Positions 22,401 through 33,652 of a DNA stretch of 38,100 nt are shown one piece after another; position 1 is the stretch's first letter; every line of letters begins with the position of its first letter. Position numbers and translations under genes: made by a program. Source of the stretch: Saccoglossus kowalevskii (Eukaryota > Hemichordata > Enteropneusta > Harrimaniidae). The notes under the pieces were generated by a model. It saw only the letters and a program-made list of their open reading frames with translations, did no database searches and was not told where the DNA came from. The stretch covers positions 74,077-112,176 of the forward strand of contig NW_003143798.1 in NCBI RefSeq assembly GCF_000003605.2, in the 5' to 3' direction.

Positions 22401-25400
22401 GTAAATCACTCAAGACAGTTATCTATAAAGACCGCAAATTGGAAAATAATTGTTTATTTGTTAAAGTGTTGTCAGTTTTAAGGATTTAAACTCCAAACAT
22501 GTCAGAACAGGCCAAACTAACCTGAAATCGCAACATCCGTCATTAGCCATGTTTTCGCCCAGTGATTATTTCAAAACATTACGCCACTCTTCTAGTTAAT
22601 TGCTTGACTGATTGTTAAATAAACGCTGAAATTACTAGTACCATGGCAATTTGGCAAGTCATATACCCATCTATTTACTACTATTTATAAGCATTTAAGC
22701 AGTTTAAATGAAACGAGTTTCTTTCTCTCCATTCCCCTCATTCGTCCCGTTCATAACCCATCGCACGGGATCAAAATACAAATAAACATGTTTTCTAAAG
22801 TGTCCGGTTCCGAGCCGCCACACTAGGATCTCATCCGTAATATAGTTGAACGGCAGATGTGCCGGTCTTTACAAACAATTCAAAGACTCGGGAAATACAT
22901 ATTCCCAAAAGGAAAATTCCGTGGACTTCTATTGCATTTATTGTATCTATCTATTTTTTTTAGCTCCATTCTTCGTTCCATGAGGCATTCTGCGAACGGA
23001 CCACGCGAAGGTTGAAAAAAAAACGTTTTTCTTTTCTTTTCAATTAAAAAAGTGTTCTTAACTCGGGTAATTTTATTTTTATAGATGATTTATAGATTTA
23101 TAGAAAATTTCGCTGTCGGGATTATAGACTCTGCTATTCGAATGGATCTGCCAGGCCTGTTGAGTTTGTCGACTAGAATGAGATTTAACAAAAATATCAT
23201 TCTCAGTTATTGTAATACAACCTACATTTCATGTATAGTATCTATCTACGTGACGTCATCTACAGTTGTGTACGTCAGAATGAAACCAATTTTACTAATT
23301 GAAAAAGTGCTACCAAATACGATAATGTTAACGTAATACCATCTCTTCCCTGGTTATTAGTGGTATGTCCCAAAGCTAATGTTTCAAGTTTAACGTTTGA
23401 CTTTATTGGTTGTCGCGCAGTGAAATTTAGCCCGGGAACTAGATCAGTCTTGATCGTATTTTCATATTATCGTAATATGTGGGATATATATATAGTACTC
23501 GTGCAACTGAAGTGTACATAGTGAGTTGGCACACCGGCTGACGCTCACTGCGGTTACAGAGCACGTACAGTTACCTACGCATGTACAGACGGTTCATATT
23601 GATCGTCTGTTGTTAATCATCAATATTGGAGTGTTCTCGAACCTTGTATCCCACCACTCACAAGCCCTGTCTGACAACAGTCGTTATGCATCAGTAGTTT
23701 CCCGCTCTATGAATGTTTAATTCCACGCTAGATTCCAATTAGTATAATTGTAGGACTTCTAGTTTCAGTTTACTGGTGTCGAGCAGCTTTCCCCCCCCCT
23801 CGGACATAAGCATTTCTGTGAACGATTGAGGGTGTTTAAATTTAGTTAATTATTTAATTAAATGAGGATTCGATAACAATTTTAACAATTAGTCAGTGCA
23901 ATTATATGGGACTGTCTTTAGTGTATATATTATTAAGATGTTTCATGATTAAAATAAAACAGTGTAAAAGCGTTTGTGAAGCTTTATCTCGTTAACCAGT
24001 ATCGTGGAAAACCACAAGAATTAAAGTAATAGTCGCCATGGCCGGCACACGTTCTAGTTTACTCTAAACAATCAACGTAGTTTACTCGCGTTGTCGCATA
24101 GGACTCGCGTACGTCGTAATGTAACGACTGCGATACTCCATGATAATTTATGGTTATTGAAACTGACTACATGTATGTTTTCGATATATTTGAACATTTT
24201 TGTGTGCGCTAATTATGCTGAATGTGGATATATTTGATTTGTTCATTTATTTCCACCATGATCAACCAAATTTGAAATTTTGTAGTTGTTGCGGTATTGT
24301 CAATGCCCACTAAAAAACGAACATCGTGACTAGAGCGTCCCAGCCTGAACGAGGTCCCCTCAGAGCAGAGTGGTCTACTGTATACGAGGTCTTCTACTAT
24401 ATACGTGCTCCTCACACAGTACTGTGGCTCAATCAAGAACTATCCCTCCCATTCACGGCGTATTTTTCATCCCGCACGTTGCCAGGCGTAGTTTTAGAGG
24501 CCCCTGAAATAATAACTTATCCTTTTAGTGAAACTGAGTATGGCTTCAAGGATTTTATCTTGGCCTCGAAGAAAAGAAATCTAAACACTATGACGTGAAA
24601 GCGATTTCCTTGCTTGCAATTGTTTCACTCCGCCGCGATTCAAACGCTTTTAAAGAACAAAGTTGTTTTTATCAACAATCTCGCATAGAGTGGGCCTCTA
24701 TGTTAATATTTATACGGCGTCCTCGAATACACGTTTGTGAGATAGATCACATTTAAACAGAGAAAGGAAATGTGCGTGAAGGAATCTAATACCGTCAAAG
24801 CGACATCAGAATAAATAGTTTTGGAAGCGGATCGGAAGAAAGAGAGTAGGCAACGAAAAGAGGTTTGCAAGAGATAACAACTTGCTCCCGGTTAAAGCAA
24901 CAGACAAAAACCATCATGACAGAACCGTGTTGCAATATAGTAACAATGTATTAAATTGATAACAGAATGATTAAAATTTTAAATTTATATAAAAATAATA
25001 CAATTATTATTATTCACTTTTATGGCCTATCCGCGTATGTCTATGGCCTACACTTGTTGAATTACTGGCATGGATTTGAAGACAGCAGCAAGATGTTCGT
25101 TATTATTTTTCAAGAACGGTCAGATGGCCCATAGTTTTATAAGATGTATTATAATTTCAAAGATTGTTAACTGCGGACTCGATAACGTGTCCGGATCCCG
25201 CCGAGAACTGCTATAGCCGTGACGGGTCATACAGAGCGTAGTCGCAAACGTTCAGCCGCCCCACAACCGATGATGTGTCGACTTGTCTACATCGCCTTGA
25301 CTGCGCAAACCTTCGAACCTTCGCAAGAAAAAAAACATATTTAGAATACATTTGCGAAAGTAGGCTATTTTACACTCCCTTGAATTTAAAACTTATACTG

Positions 25401-28400
25401 AGACAGGAATAAAGCAAATGACATTTACGCGGTTATTTGTCACGTCCGAGGACACCGCAAATTAAAACGTTTCCTATTTATTTCGAAGTAACTCTGAAGG
25501 GGTGCCCAGACGGTGAAGCACTCCATAGACACGGGCAAACTCACCTTGATCACTAACATTCCAATCTCGTATGTTTACGCCTTAATCGACAATATCAACA
25601 AACGATCTTTGTTTGCAAACTACCGTGAGCATGATCAAAAAAACGCCGCAGACATTGATTAGGAGAAAATTCCATAACTGGAATGTACCGCCCTCATGTG
25701 CCTTCAATTGCATTTATAGCTCACAAATTAGGCTCCTAACAAAACACAATTATTTTACACTCGAAACTATTTAGAAAACAAATATTACACTAATTTGTCG
25801 TTGGTATATGCGAAGGTATTTTCACTACGGTAGGTGGTGGCGTTGGACGCATGTCCCGTCTTGTTTCCGTCAACACCGGCATAGTTTAGCTTTATAAAAC
25901 ACCACATATTTTCATCAATTACCAGGCTTGGGTTCAAAAGATGTTATTTTCATTTTATTATTTTTCCATAGAACGTTCCTCATTCCGCGCACCGAACAAA
26001 CAGCCAGCTGCAAATGGAGTATATTCTAAGACGAGCCCATTTAACGGAGTGACATCCTCTTTGGGTCTGGACACCACGCCATTTGACATTCCAGAAGGTG
26101 AGCGGCTCACACAAAGTCTTATTCTACGTGATTTTCCGCTCTCTTTTAGAGCGACCTACAGTGAGTGGAATGTCACACGGGTAAAGCGCAACTGTCGTCG
26201 TGTTCGCTCATAGACCTTAGGCTGTATTCCAATATTGTTTTTTCGCGTTGAGGAATGCACTCTTTGAGCACACGTTTTTTTTTTTTTATTTCTTAAGCGA
26301 TTTATATGTATTGGACTAGTTTCTAATATACGACACCAATTTGTAATAAAAAAAATTAAAGTGCATTTTGTTTCTTGGGATACCAAATACTTATTATTGT
26401 GAAAGTATTTCACAAATATAGGAGTAAAAAATAATATATTCTGATTTGTAAATTTAAATGATAGAAATATAAGTTGAACATGGAAAATAAAAATAATGGA
26501 CGTTGATATTTTAGGAAAGCAATGACGTCACATATGGTAAATATGTGACGTCATTTCTTTCCTAAATGATGCTCGACAAATGATTTTACTATTATATTCT
26601 AATTTTATACTAGTATATGTTTTGCTTTTCAACAGGGATAGCAATTTATCAAACAACGTTTGCTGGTTGTATGCACTACGGTGTTTTCTGCAATAAAGAC
26701 GTCATCCCGAAAGGTACTCGGTTCGGTCCGTTCGTCGGCAGAACCGTTCACACTAGCGAAATTAAAACCAACGATGATAACACTCACATGTGGGAGGTAC
26801 GTACTTGTTGCCCTAGCGCTTCTTTCTCGTATATGCCGCCCTCTAGCGGGAGTTTTCGGAAACTATTTAATTCTGTTTCTTAATATACCGGTAATTTTAT
26901 TTTAATGTTTCAGATTTTCAAAGATGGGAAACTGAGTCATTTTATCGATGGTCGAGGAAGCTCTGGTAATTGGATGAGTTACGTTAACTGTGCTCGGTAC
27001 GCTCAGGAACAGAATCTTCTTGCAATCCAGTCTGATGGTGAAATCATGTATGAGACATGCAAAGACATACCAAGGGTAGGAACCAACATGTCATTATCGA
27101 AATATATTCGTAGTTAACTTATGTGACTGGTTAAGTCTATTAGATGTTGTTTGCTTTTGTATCTAGTTAAAATTTGTTAAATAAATTGTGATTCTTTAGT
27201 CAAATATCGACATTATTCAGGCACATGATCAGTTGTATTTGTTGTCTCTTCAAAGCTTGTCATCAATTTCCAATTTGATTTACTCATACGAATGCTAATG
27301 CCTAGTTCAAGCTAGTTAAATATTGTTACATCTGGTTCATTCTAGTAAAATATCCAATGTTTTATCGGGTTTAGTCTGTTTCATACTTGTTATTTCTAGT
27401 TCAGGCTAGTTGAATATTGTTACATCTAGTTCATTCTAGTAAAATATCCAATGTTTTATCGGGTTTAGTCTGTTTCATACTTGTTATTTCTAGTTCAGGC
27501 TAGTTGAATATTGTTACATCTGGCTTATTCTAGTGCAATATCAATTGTTTTATCAGGTTTAGTCTATTTCATTCGTGTTATATCTAGCTCAGGCTAGTTA
27601 AATATGGTTTGTTCTAGTACATTATCCATTGTTTTTTTCAGGTTTAGTCTATTTCATTCGTATTATACCTAGAGTCCAGGCTAGTTTAATGTTGTTACAT
27701 CTGGTTTATTCTAGTACAATATCATTCGTTTTATCAGTTTTAATCTGTTTCATTCGTGTTATATCTGGTTTAGTCGTAATGCTCTAGTTTAGTCCGGTTT
27801 ACGCTTGTTATATGTAAAAACATGACGCCGCACTGTATGTACATACTTATTCACACAAGCAGCCATGAATAGTCGTAGTCATGGTTACTGTCTTTTCACC
27901 CCAGGGTCAAGAGTTGTTGGTTTGGTACGGAGATTGTTACCTCCAGTTCATGGGGATACCAGTGGCTTTAAAAGAGATGGCGGATGGGAATACAGTTGAT
28001 GACAGCACAGCTGAGAGTAAGTAGTATTCTCATTAATTTAGAAAATGTAGTGATAAAAGGGAGAAACGTACATAGAAAATATATCGAAAAAATCTTTTTC
28101 CTATCACTTTTTCCTCTGAAAGACGTATTATTTTTAAACGACCTACAAGATTGCAAAGAATTGTGGGTAACCACTGATGCCAAACTGGGAATGATATTAC
28201 ATAACAATCGATTAATCATCAATCATCCAAATCAATCAATCTACCATCATTTTCTTTGCAGATAAAGAAGGCTACGCCTGCGAACGCTGTGGTAAAGTGT
28301 TTGCGTACAGATACTATCGTGACAAGCATTTAAAGTACACGCGATGTGTGGACCAAGGCGATCGTAAATTCCCATGCCATCTTTGTACTCGTTCGTTTGA

Positions 28401-29678
28401 GAAGAGGGATCGACTCAGGATACATATACTGCATGTACATGAGAAACACCGCCCTCACAAGTGCACAGTTTGTGGCAAATGCTTTTCACAGGTGAGTTTA
28501 AGCGCCCTCTACGATTCAAACAAAGTAGACTATTTTTTAGTTTCAAAACACATTGTGACAATATGAACATTTATTTAAAGCCGTCTTTACCTGTGTATAC
28601 GTCAGATGGCCATAGCGTGTCATTGTTTACAAACAAGCGTCTACCCATGAGCCTTTGAGTTTTTAGCGTGTGTTGTTATCGTCGCCTGGGACTCAATTCC
28701 CACGATAGCGCAGATGACGACCCTCCCGCTTGAAATGCTGCGAGTTTTCATCCATGTTAATAATCATATTTTTTTCATTATTCTTCAGTCGTCAAGTTTG
28801 AATAAACACATGCGAGTTCACAGTGGAGAGAGACCGTACAAATGCGTCTATTGTAGCAAGGCCTTCACTGCATCCAGCATTCTAAGAACTCACATCAGAC
28901 AACATAGTGGCGAGAAGCCGTTCAAGTGTAAACATTGTGGGAAGGCATTTGCATCGCACGCTGCGCATGACAGCCATGTAAGAAGGACGCACACTAAAGA
29001 GAAGCCATGCGTGTGTACGGTCTGTGGCAAAGCGTTTACACAGTCGTATGAACTGAAGTTTCACATGAATATGCACACGGGTTAGTAGGTACATAATGTC
29101 ATCTGAAAATATTCAAACAAGTTTTGTGTTCATGTTTTGTTTCGTCTTGTATTGTGTGTCATAGTTGTCAACAACGTTATCACTATATACATGTACTAAT
29201 ATCATCATAGTTATTTCATGCGATCGATAGAAACGTGACCCAGTTCATCCAATCAGCACGCATAATTTGGGACATGGTCTGAAATACAAGTTTAACCAGG
29301 GTGAAAACTTTATGTTACGATATCGTACTTCTTATTGATAGACTGACTTCAAATTTCAATTTTTTTTCAGGGGACAAACCATATCAATGTAAAAAGTGTG
29401 GTCGCGGATTTTCTAGCCCGTCTTCACGTGATCGCCACTGTATACATTTTGATTGCTCGGCGTCCCAGGTGATAAAGTGTGTACGAAGAGACAGCAACGC
29501 TGGCAGCTTGGAGTCGACTACATCGTCACCAAGAAGTGATATCAGCGGAATCAGTGATTATCTCAGTAGCACGCCACGCGGTGGATATGATCCTGTCAGC
29601 GATGACGAAATAGACGTAGAAAGCATCGATTTCACAGGGTCTTATGCATGTATTCGTAATTCAATTTCAACTATGTAA
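16432..29678 (+). CDS. PRDM14: PRDM14 orthologue, complete nine-coding-exon gene
   Basis: PR/SET-domain zinc-finger transcription regulator; in vertebrates PRDM14 controls germ-cell specification and pluripotency with CBFA2T-family corepressors. The model joins 16432-16469, 16557-16957, 25972-26097, 26636-26796, 26914-27075, 27905-28016, 28262-28491, 28789-29080 and 29371-29678. All introns are GT-AG and all phases match, giving 609 aa. Order: Pro/Ser-rich N-terminus, a conserved segment around YPLPYYFSQAEIDMVLY (106-122) and HALSGL (136-141), PR/SET domain (about 189-315; NWMSYVNCAR, GQELLVWYGDC), then seven zinc fingers (340-536) and an acidic Ser-rich tail. The SET catalytic NHSC motif is replaced by YVNCAR, as expected for the family, so methyltransferase activity is doubtful. 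Fingers 1-6 match human PRDM14 almost residue for residue (for example EKRDRLRIHILHVHEKHRPH). Finger 7 and the tail are extra. Identity is near certain; only the extreme 5' end is uncertain. Confidence 0.96.
16557..16957 (+). CDS. PRDM14: PRDM14 coding exon 2, proline-rich N-terminus
   Basis: Encodes residues 13-146. It starts after a strong polypyrimidine tract plus AG and ends at AATG|GTACGT in phase 1. The first half is low-complexity Pro/Ser/Gln. The second half, around YPLPYYFSQAEIDMVLY and HALSGL, aligns with the block that precedes the PR domain in vertebrate PRDM14 (FTEEDLHFVLYG...HAISGL as I remember it). ATG 16564 (residue 16) is the alternative start. Confidence 0.9.
16958..25971 (+). 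other. PRDM14 9-kb intron between coding exons 2 and 3
   Basis: By far the largest intron of the gene, phase 1. I find no further exon with recognisable homology. It holds a CRE palindrome (TGACGTCA, 23251-23258), a 17-nt palindrome (18891-18907), a small perfect hairpin (21323-21342), a degenerate two-copy repeat (about 19137-19245) and a C9 run at 23791. Large first introns of developmental regulators often carry enhancers, but nothing here proves one. Confidence 0.7.
25972..26097 (+). CDS. PRDM14: PRDM14 coding exon 3, linker before PR domain
   Basis: Residues 147-188, flanked by TTTTTCCATAG| and GAAG|GTGAGC. The exon is 126 nt and symmetric in phase (1-1), so it could be skipped or joined to an alternative upstream exon without breaking the frame. 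It ends IPE, completed to IPEG by the next exon, matching the LPEG that precedes the PR domain in vertebrates. The Ser/Thr/Gly-rich middle is not conserved. Confidence 0.9.
26511..26565. repeat. near-perfect inverted repeat with two CRE palindromes in PRDM14 intron
   Basis: Two 25-nt arms (26511-26535 and 26541-26565) are reverse complements with one mismatch around a 5-nt spacer GGTAA. Each arm contains TGACGTCA, the CREB/ATF site, and the ends are TTAGGAAAG and CTTTCCTAA. It lies about 70 bp before PRDM14 coding exon 4. It may be a paired CRE element or the core of a small foldback element. Confidence 0.85.
26636..26796 (+). CDS. PRDM14: PRDM14 coding exon 4, first part of PR/SET domain
   Basis: Residues 189-242, beginning GIAIYQTTF and containing MHYGVFCNKDVIPKGTRFGP, the first SET strands. 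It ends MWE|GTACGT in phase 0. The acceptor is a long T/C tract ending CAACAG. Reading on into the intron gives only a short non-conserved tail before a stop, so the exon end is clear. Confidence 0.95.
26914..27075 (+). CDS. PRDM14: PRDM14 coding exon 5, central PR/SET domain
   Basis: Residues 243-296: IFKDGKLSHFIDGRG, then NWMSYVNCARYAQEQN and ends YETCKDIPR. It is phase 0 at both ends, with acceptor TTAATGTTTCAG and donor AGG|GTAGGA. The 54-codon length and content match the vertebrate block MWEIFEDGHLSHFIDG...NWMSYVNCAR. Confidence 0.95.
27303..27770. repeat. 94-bp minisatellite in PRDM14 intron
   Basis: About five copies in the intron between coding exons 5 and 6. The phrase CTAGTTCAGGCTAG starts near 27396 and 27490, with a variant at 27584, at exactly 94-bp spacing; the last units are diverged and shortened to about 85 bp. 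The unit is rich in CTAG and TTTAGTCTGTTTCAT. No coding signal. Confidence 0.85.
27905..28016 (+). CDS. PRDM14: PRDM14 coding exon 6, end of PR/SET domain
   Basis: Residues 297-333, GQELLVWYGDCYLQFMGIPV followed by an acidic linker ending DDSTAE. It holds the SET motif IV equivalent (W303, Y304, G305). The acceptor is TTTTCACCCCAG and the donor A|GTAAGT, phase 1. The exon lies just after a 94-bp minisatellite in the preceding intron. Too short to stand out on its own; found by homology to the vertebrate ELLVWYGDCYEKF block. Confidence 0.93.
28262..28491 (+). CDS. PRDM14: PRDM14 coding exon 7, zinc fingers 1-2 and half of 3
   Basis: Residues 334-410. Finger 1 is C340-C343-H356-C362, a C2HC finger as in vertebrate PRDM14. 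Finger 2 is C372-C375-H388-H393. Finger 3 begins at C401-C404. The donor CACAG|GTGAGT splits finger 3 between Q410 and S411 in phase 0. Confidence 0.96.
28789..29080 (+). CDS. PRDM14: PRDM14 coding exon 8, zinc fingers 3-6
   Basis: Residues 411-507. Completes finger 3 (H417, H421) and encodes finger 4 (C429-C432-H445-H449), finger 5 (C457-C460-H473-H478) and finger 6 (C486-C489-H502-H506), joined by HSGERPY, HSGEKPF and related linkers. Fingers 3-5 are nearly identical to the vertebrate ones. It ends in phase 1 at CACACGG|GTTAGT. Confidence 0.96.
29371..29678 (+). CDS. PRDM14: PRDM14 coding exon 9, seventh finger and acidic tail
   Basis: Residues 508-609 after a T-tract acceptor. A TGDKPYQC linker leads into a seventh finger (C514, C517, H530, then either H533 or C536 as fourth ligand). 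The last 73 residues are Ser-rich with an acidic patch (SDDEIDVESID) and end at TAA 29676-29678. Human PRDM14 stops shortly after finger 6 as I remember it, so this exon's content is an addition relative to vertebrates or was lost there. Confidence 0.9.
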
Positions 29679-29684
29679 AATAAA
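29679..29684 (+). terminator. AATAAA polyadenylation signal abutting PRDM14 stop
   Basis: A canonical AATAAA begins one base after the stop codon, which would give an unusually short 3' UTR. A second AATAAA at 30708-30713 followed by a T/GT-rich stretch is a more typical distal site. Use of either is inferred, not shown. Confidence 0.35.
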
Positions 29685-32600
29685 CTCTATCACAAGAAGG
29701 TGATCATTATTTCTATGGGGAGGAGGTGTTCTGGCAAATCTGTAAAAGAAAACAGATATGCCAATCTGGGTAGATGAAGGATCGTGCAATGTATTGCAAA
29801 ATGAAAAATGAAGATACTTAAAGCGCGGTGTTCGTCGCGCAGCGCGTGTTCGAATTTCATGTAAATAACAATGTATTTTACACGCGTTTCATACGTCGCT
29901 ATGAGTCCATATCGAACAGGACGCGGCGTGACGACCACCGCCCTTTAAACTCCCTTAGTTATGCAATTCGCATACAGGGTGGATTGTTGTTGATGGACCC
30001 TCACAAAATATGTTATTTTGTACTTTTAAGTGTATTTCACCATCCTCTGGTGCACGATTCCAATTAGAAATAACTTAAATACTGAAATTGGAAATTGATT
30101 TAAAGTAAATTAATTTATTTGCAAAATTAATGACTATATTGTATATTCAAGAATTATGATAAAAATGTGTTAGTTTATTCATTTATATGTATTTTGTTCA
30201 TTCAGAATAAGATTACACTTTCTTCATATCAATATTTAATTCCTAAACAATAACTCGAGCAACATTCTTAAATTTGTATATTATTTGCTGTTTTGATAGG
30301 TCAGACTGATTTGCATATCACGTGATGTAGTAGTAGCCAATCAGAGACCACATCTTGAACATCGATTATAATATATACCTACTCCCTAACATGCTGTAAA
30401 TTGTCTACACTATGATATGCGCCCTCTAGCGACAGCTGCAAATTACAGAAACATATGCTGGTTAGCGGCGACTTTTTCCTTACACGCAAAACATATCATT
30501 GTCGCAATTGAGGGTGGCATGTCATAATTTTCTGTGGATTCTTTATGGTACGTAAAAACCCTCAATAATTAAAAAAAAATCAAGTAAAACATAAAAATAA
30601 TTCAATTCAGGGCACCATTTTTCAAGGTAGTACCGGTACACAATGACTTGTAGTTTTTGAACAAGGTATTTCCAACCTTTAGACAGCAGGATCGGCCAGC
30701 TTTTTGCAATAAACTCTGTTACATTTTTGTTTTGTTTTATTTATTAAATTTTTGTATATAAAATATGGAGACTCTGCAGCTCTATAGCTGTGAGAAGTTT
30801 TTTTTATAATTATTCAATCTTTTTGCACATCATGACATGTAAATACATTTGGTGACCATACAAACAGATTGGAGTGGGGGTGGGGGGGGTTCAATTTATT
30901 TCGTTCGTCCACATATACTGACACTGAAAAGCTAGTCTATAATTAAGTGTTCAAGTTACCCGTACAGTTGGAGAAATTGTAATGTTTTGCTTTTTTTTTG
31001 CCAATTTTACTAACTTTACTTCTCAATACTTTATGTGACGACCCCAATGTAGTTATCCAATGAAAATCACCTGTAATGTAACCTTTGACCTCAGCTGTTA
31101 CAGTTAACCAAAGTAGCTCCACCCACCAAACAATCAGGAAATAGGTTACAATTTGTGCCTAATAACCAATCAGGAAGCAATTTGCATATATCATTCAATA
31201 TAAACCAATTGGGAAGTAGCTTATCAGTGACTATATTTGTAATTTTCTCCAACTCGCTTATATTGCAATAAATAGAATGGAATGTTTTTAAAGTATTTCT
31301 TCTAAATAAAGGTTAATAAAGACATTATCTAGTGTTATTTTAATATGTCCAAATTTGGGCATTGCATGTCAATCAAGGTAACGAACATTACTTATATGTG
31401 CTTATCTTTGTCAATATACAATATATCAAACAATGAATGTCAAGTTCAAAGTCAAGTTTAGAAACTTGCCTTGACTTATTTGGTACATCACTATTAAAAC
31501 ATGGAACACTCACCATAAATTCGAAATTGTTCAGATAAATATCAAGTCATGGGAGCCACATGTATTCTACAACAGACATATCAACTGAATGCAACATGAA
31601 TGGACCCCTTCCCCCTTCTGTCGCTAACTTCACCAGTCTCGATTTACATTAGGTTCTCTTCGCTTTATTTGTCGGTCTCAATTTTCAGTGTAACAAACAC
31701 AGCAACAAGAGGGCATCTGTCGATATTTGGACATGATTAGAAAGCTGGATTGACCAATTATCGGATTTAATGGGTCACTGCCTTTGCAAGCACTCACCAG
31801 AACATATTTGACGAAGTAGTTTTGACTTTCCAGCAACTTTCATAAAGGAACATATATAATAATAGCAGAATAATATGACTTCGCCCTGATGTTAATGGGA
31901 TATGGACAATTTTTTTATTCATTTACATCGAACCGAGAGCGAAAATTACTTCCACTGGTTACAAAGATCTATGCAAGGCATATCATTCTGTCAAATTATT
32001 TTTCGTGTTTTAGCAGCGTGAAAACAATCACTGCGAGCCCATTTAATCTCCCTTACTCAAATATGAAGCATATTTTCAGGATTTCAGTTTCAATTAAAAT
32101 TAAAAAACAAATCGAAGGAGTGTGCAATAATGAATATAGAAATTAATTTCTACAATAGTGAATCACAAAGACACAAGTTGAAACCCAAATGATGTATTTT
32201 AGAAAACAGACATCCGAGTCAAAAGACTGCCTTCCATCAAACACCCCCCCTCCTACACACAATGTCAGTGAAGACACACACTATAAGTGTCAAAGTTCAT
32301 TCAATATATTCATTTAGAAATGCAGGACAGAACATTCCACATTGGAGACGACGGGAGTTGTCACCCTAAGACCATACACTGATACAGGCCTCTTGCAGCC
32401 GACAACATTGACCCGACAGCGTGTTTACTTTCGGTGAATGAAAAAGATTTGTATTCTTACCCTCCTCAAATTTTTTCTTCAGATTTAGATGTTTCAGAAA
32501 ATCGAGCCCTGGGGCTTAGAAATCCACGGAATTCCGCGGAAAATTCTCATCCCTGTATATGCGAACGTAACACACACTATTGGATGTCATAAGCGCCTTG

Positions 32601-33185
32601 AGAAATACACTATGTTTATCAGTCAATTTGAAATTTTCCATATCCATGCAAGCTCCATTGTTTACCATTCATTTTTTGTTCTAACTATGATCAATAGATA
32701 TTACTAGCATTATAGCTAGGCATTACTAGCATATAGCATGAGGAACTTCACATATATTTCACACTAGGACTGAAACAGATACAAACAATATATGCGATCT
32801 GTACAAATTTGACTGTCCCATGTAGAAATGTAATTATTGTGGGTTTTTTTAATTGAATTTAATAACACTATTTGAATATGCTGCACATCAAATCCCAATG
32901 TCTACATCAACATTGGTGATATGCACGGATAATATTTTGAAATCCTTCTAACATTTCAAAACTACCTGTACTACTATAATTCTAGATACAATGAGAATAT
33001 AAATTTACATCTCTGCTGTGTGAACACTATAAAATGAAGAAATACAAATTATTTCATACAATAGCATTAGATATTCTATATGAAACTTGAATATCATGAC
33101 ATAATTTAGATCTGAATAATAATACTTCATATTACAATGAAAAAAAAAATAACAATTTTACAAAATAATGTGAATATTTCAACTG
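29685..33185. other. intergenic region between convergent PRDM14 and VPS11
   Basis: AT-rich and without a recognised gene. Holds poly(A) signals on the + strand (30708), a - strand AATAAA candidate (31914-31919) that could end VPS11, a perfect DR1 nuclear-receptor site (31079-31091, - strand AGGTCAAAGGTTA) and several CCAAT-like AACCAATCAGGAAG phrases near 31130-31215. Confidence 0.5.
30708..30713 (+). terminator. candidate distal PRDM14 polyadenylation signal
   Basis: AATAAA followed within about 15 nt by a TTTTTGTTTTG-type GU/U-rich element, about 1 kb beyond the PRDM14 stop. It resembles a complete vertebrate-type poly(A) signal. Transcript evidence is lacking. Confidence 0.35.
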
Positions 33186-33490
33186 GTGGAGCTGGGTATA
33201 GTTGGGTAACTCAAGAAATGCCTACTGTGGAGCTGGGTATACTTGGGTAACTCAAGAAATGCCTACTGTGGAGCTGGGTATATCGGTACTTGGGTAACTC
33301 AAGAAATGCCTACTGTGGAAGCTGGGTATACTTGGGTAACTCAAGAAATGCCTACTTTGGAGCTGGGTACACTTGGGTAACTCCAGAAAAGACTACTGAT
33401 GAAGCTGGGTAAAATTGGGCACCTCAAGATATTTTTACTTCATTCTGAAATGTCTATTGTAGAGCTGGGTTAACATGGATAACTCCAGAT
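33186..33490. repeat. 41-bp minisatellite downstream of VPS11 stop
   Basis: About seven copies of GTGGAGCTGGGTATACTTGG and GTAACTCAAGAAATGCCTAC, starting near 33186, 33227, 33268, 33315, 33357 and 33398. One unit has a 6-bp insertion (ATCGGT), giving 47 bp. The last copies are diverged. It lies about 160 bp past the VPS11 stop, so probably inside its 3' UTR. Confidence 0.9.
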
Positions 33491-33510
33491 GTTTTCAGAT
33501 CCAGATTTTC

Positions 33511-33572
33511 TGTGGGTAGAATTCGAACCTCACAAATACGTGTGATCAGTTTTGCTTCTGACCTACTGACAT
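33511..33572 (-). mobile_element. tRNA-like SINE remnant
   Basis: On the - strand, TGTCAGTAGGTCAGAAGC resembles a pol III box A (D-arm) and GGTTCGAATTC a box B (T-arm), about 40 nt apart, followed by ACCCAC. The anticodon arm does not fold convincingly, so a functional tRNA is unlikely. A degraded tRNA-derived SINE is the better reading. Confidence 0.4.
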
Positions 33573-33652
33573 AAAAATCTATATTCGTTTAAAAAAAAAC
33601 AATCAAATGAGCTAGAATATAATATAATCAATAATCTGGATGGAAGTGTATC

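Noticed and set aside
24326-24598. 90-codon + strand ORF as an extra PRDM14 exon
   Set aside because: No acceptor and donor pair compatible with the phase-1 intron that I could trust, and no similarity to PRDM14.
33511-33572. Functional tRNA gene
   Set aside because: Box A and B are present but acceptor and anticodon arms do not pair.
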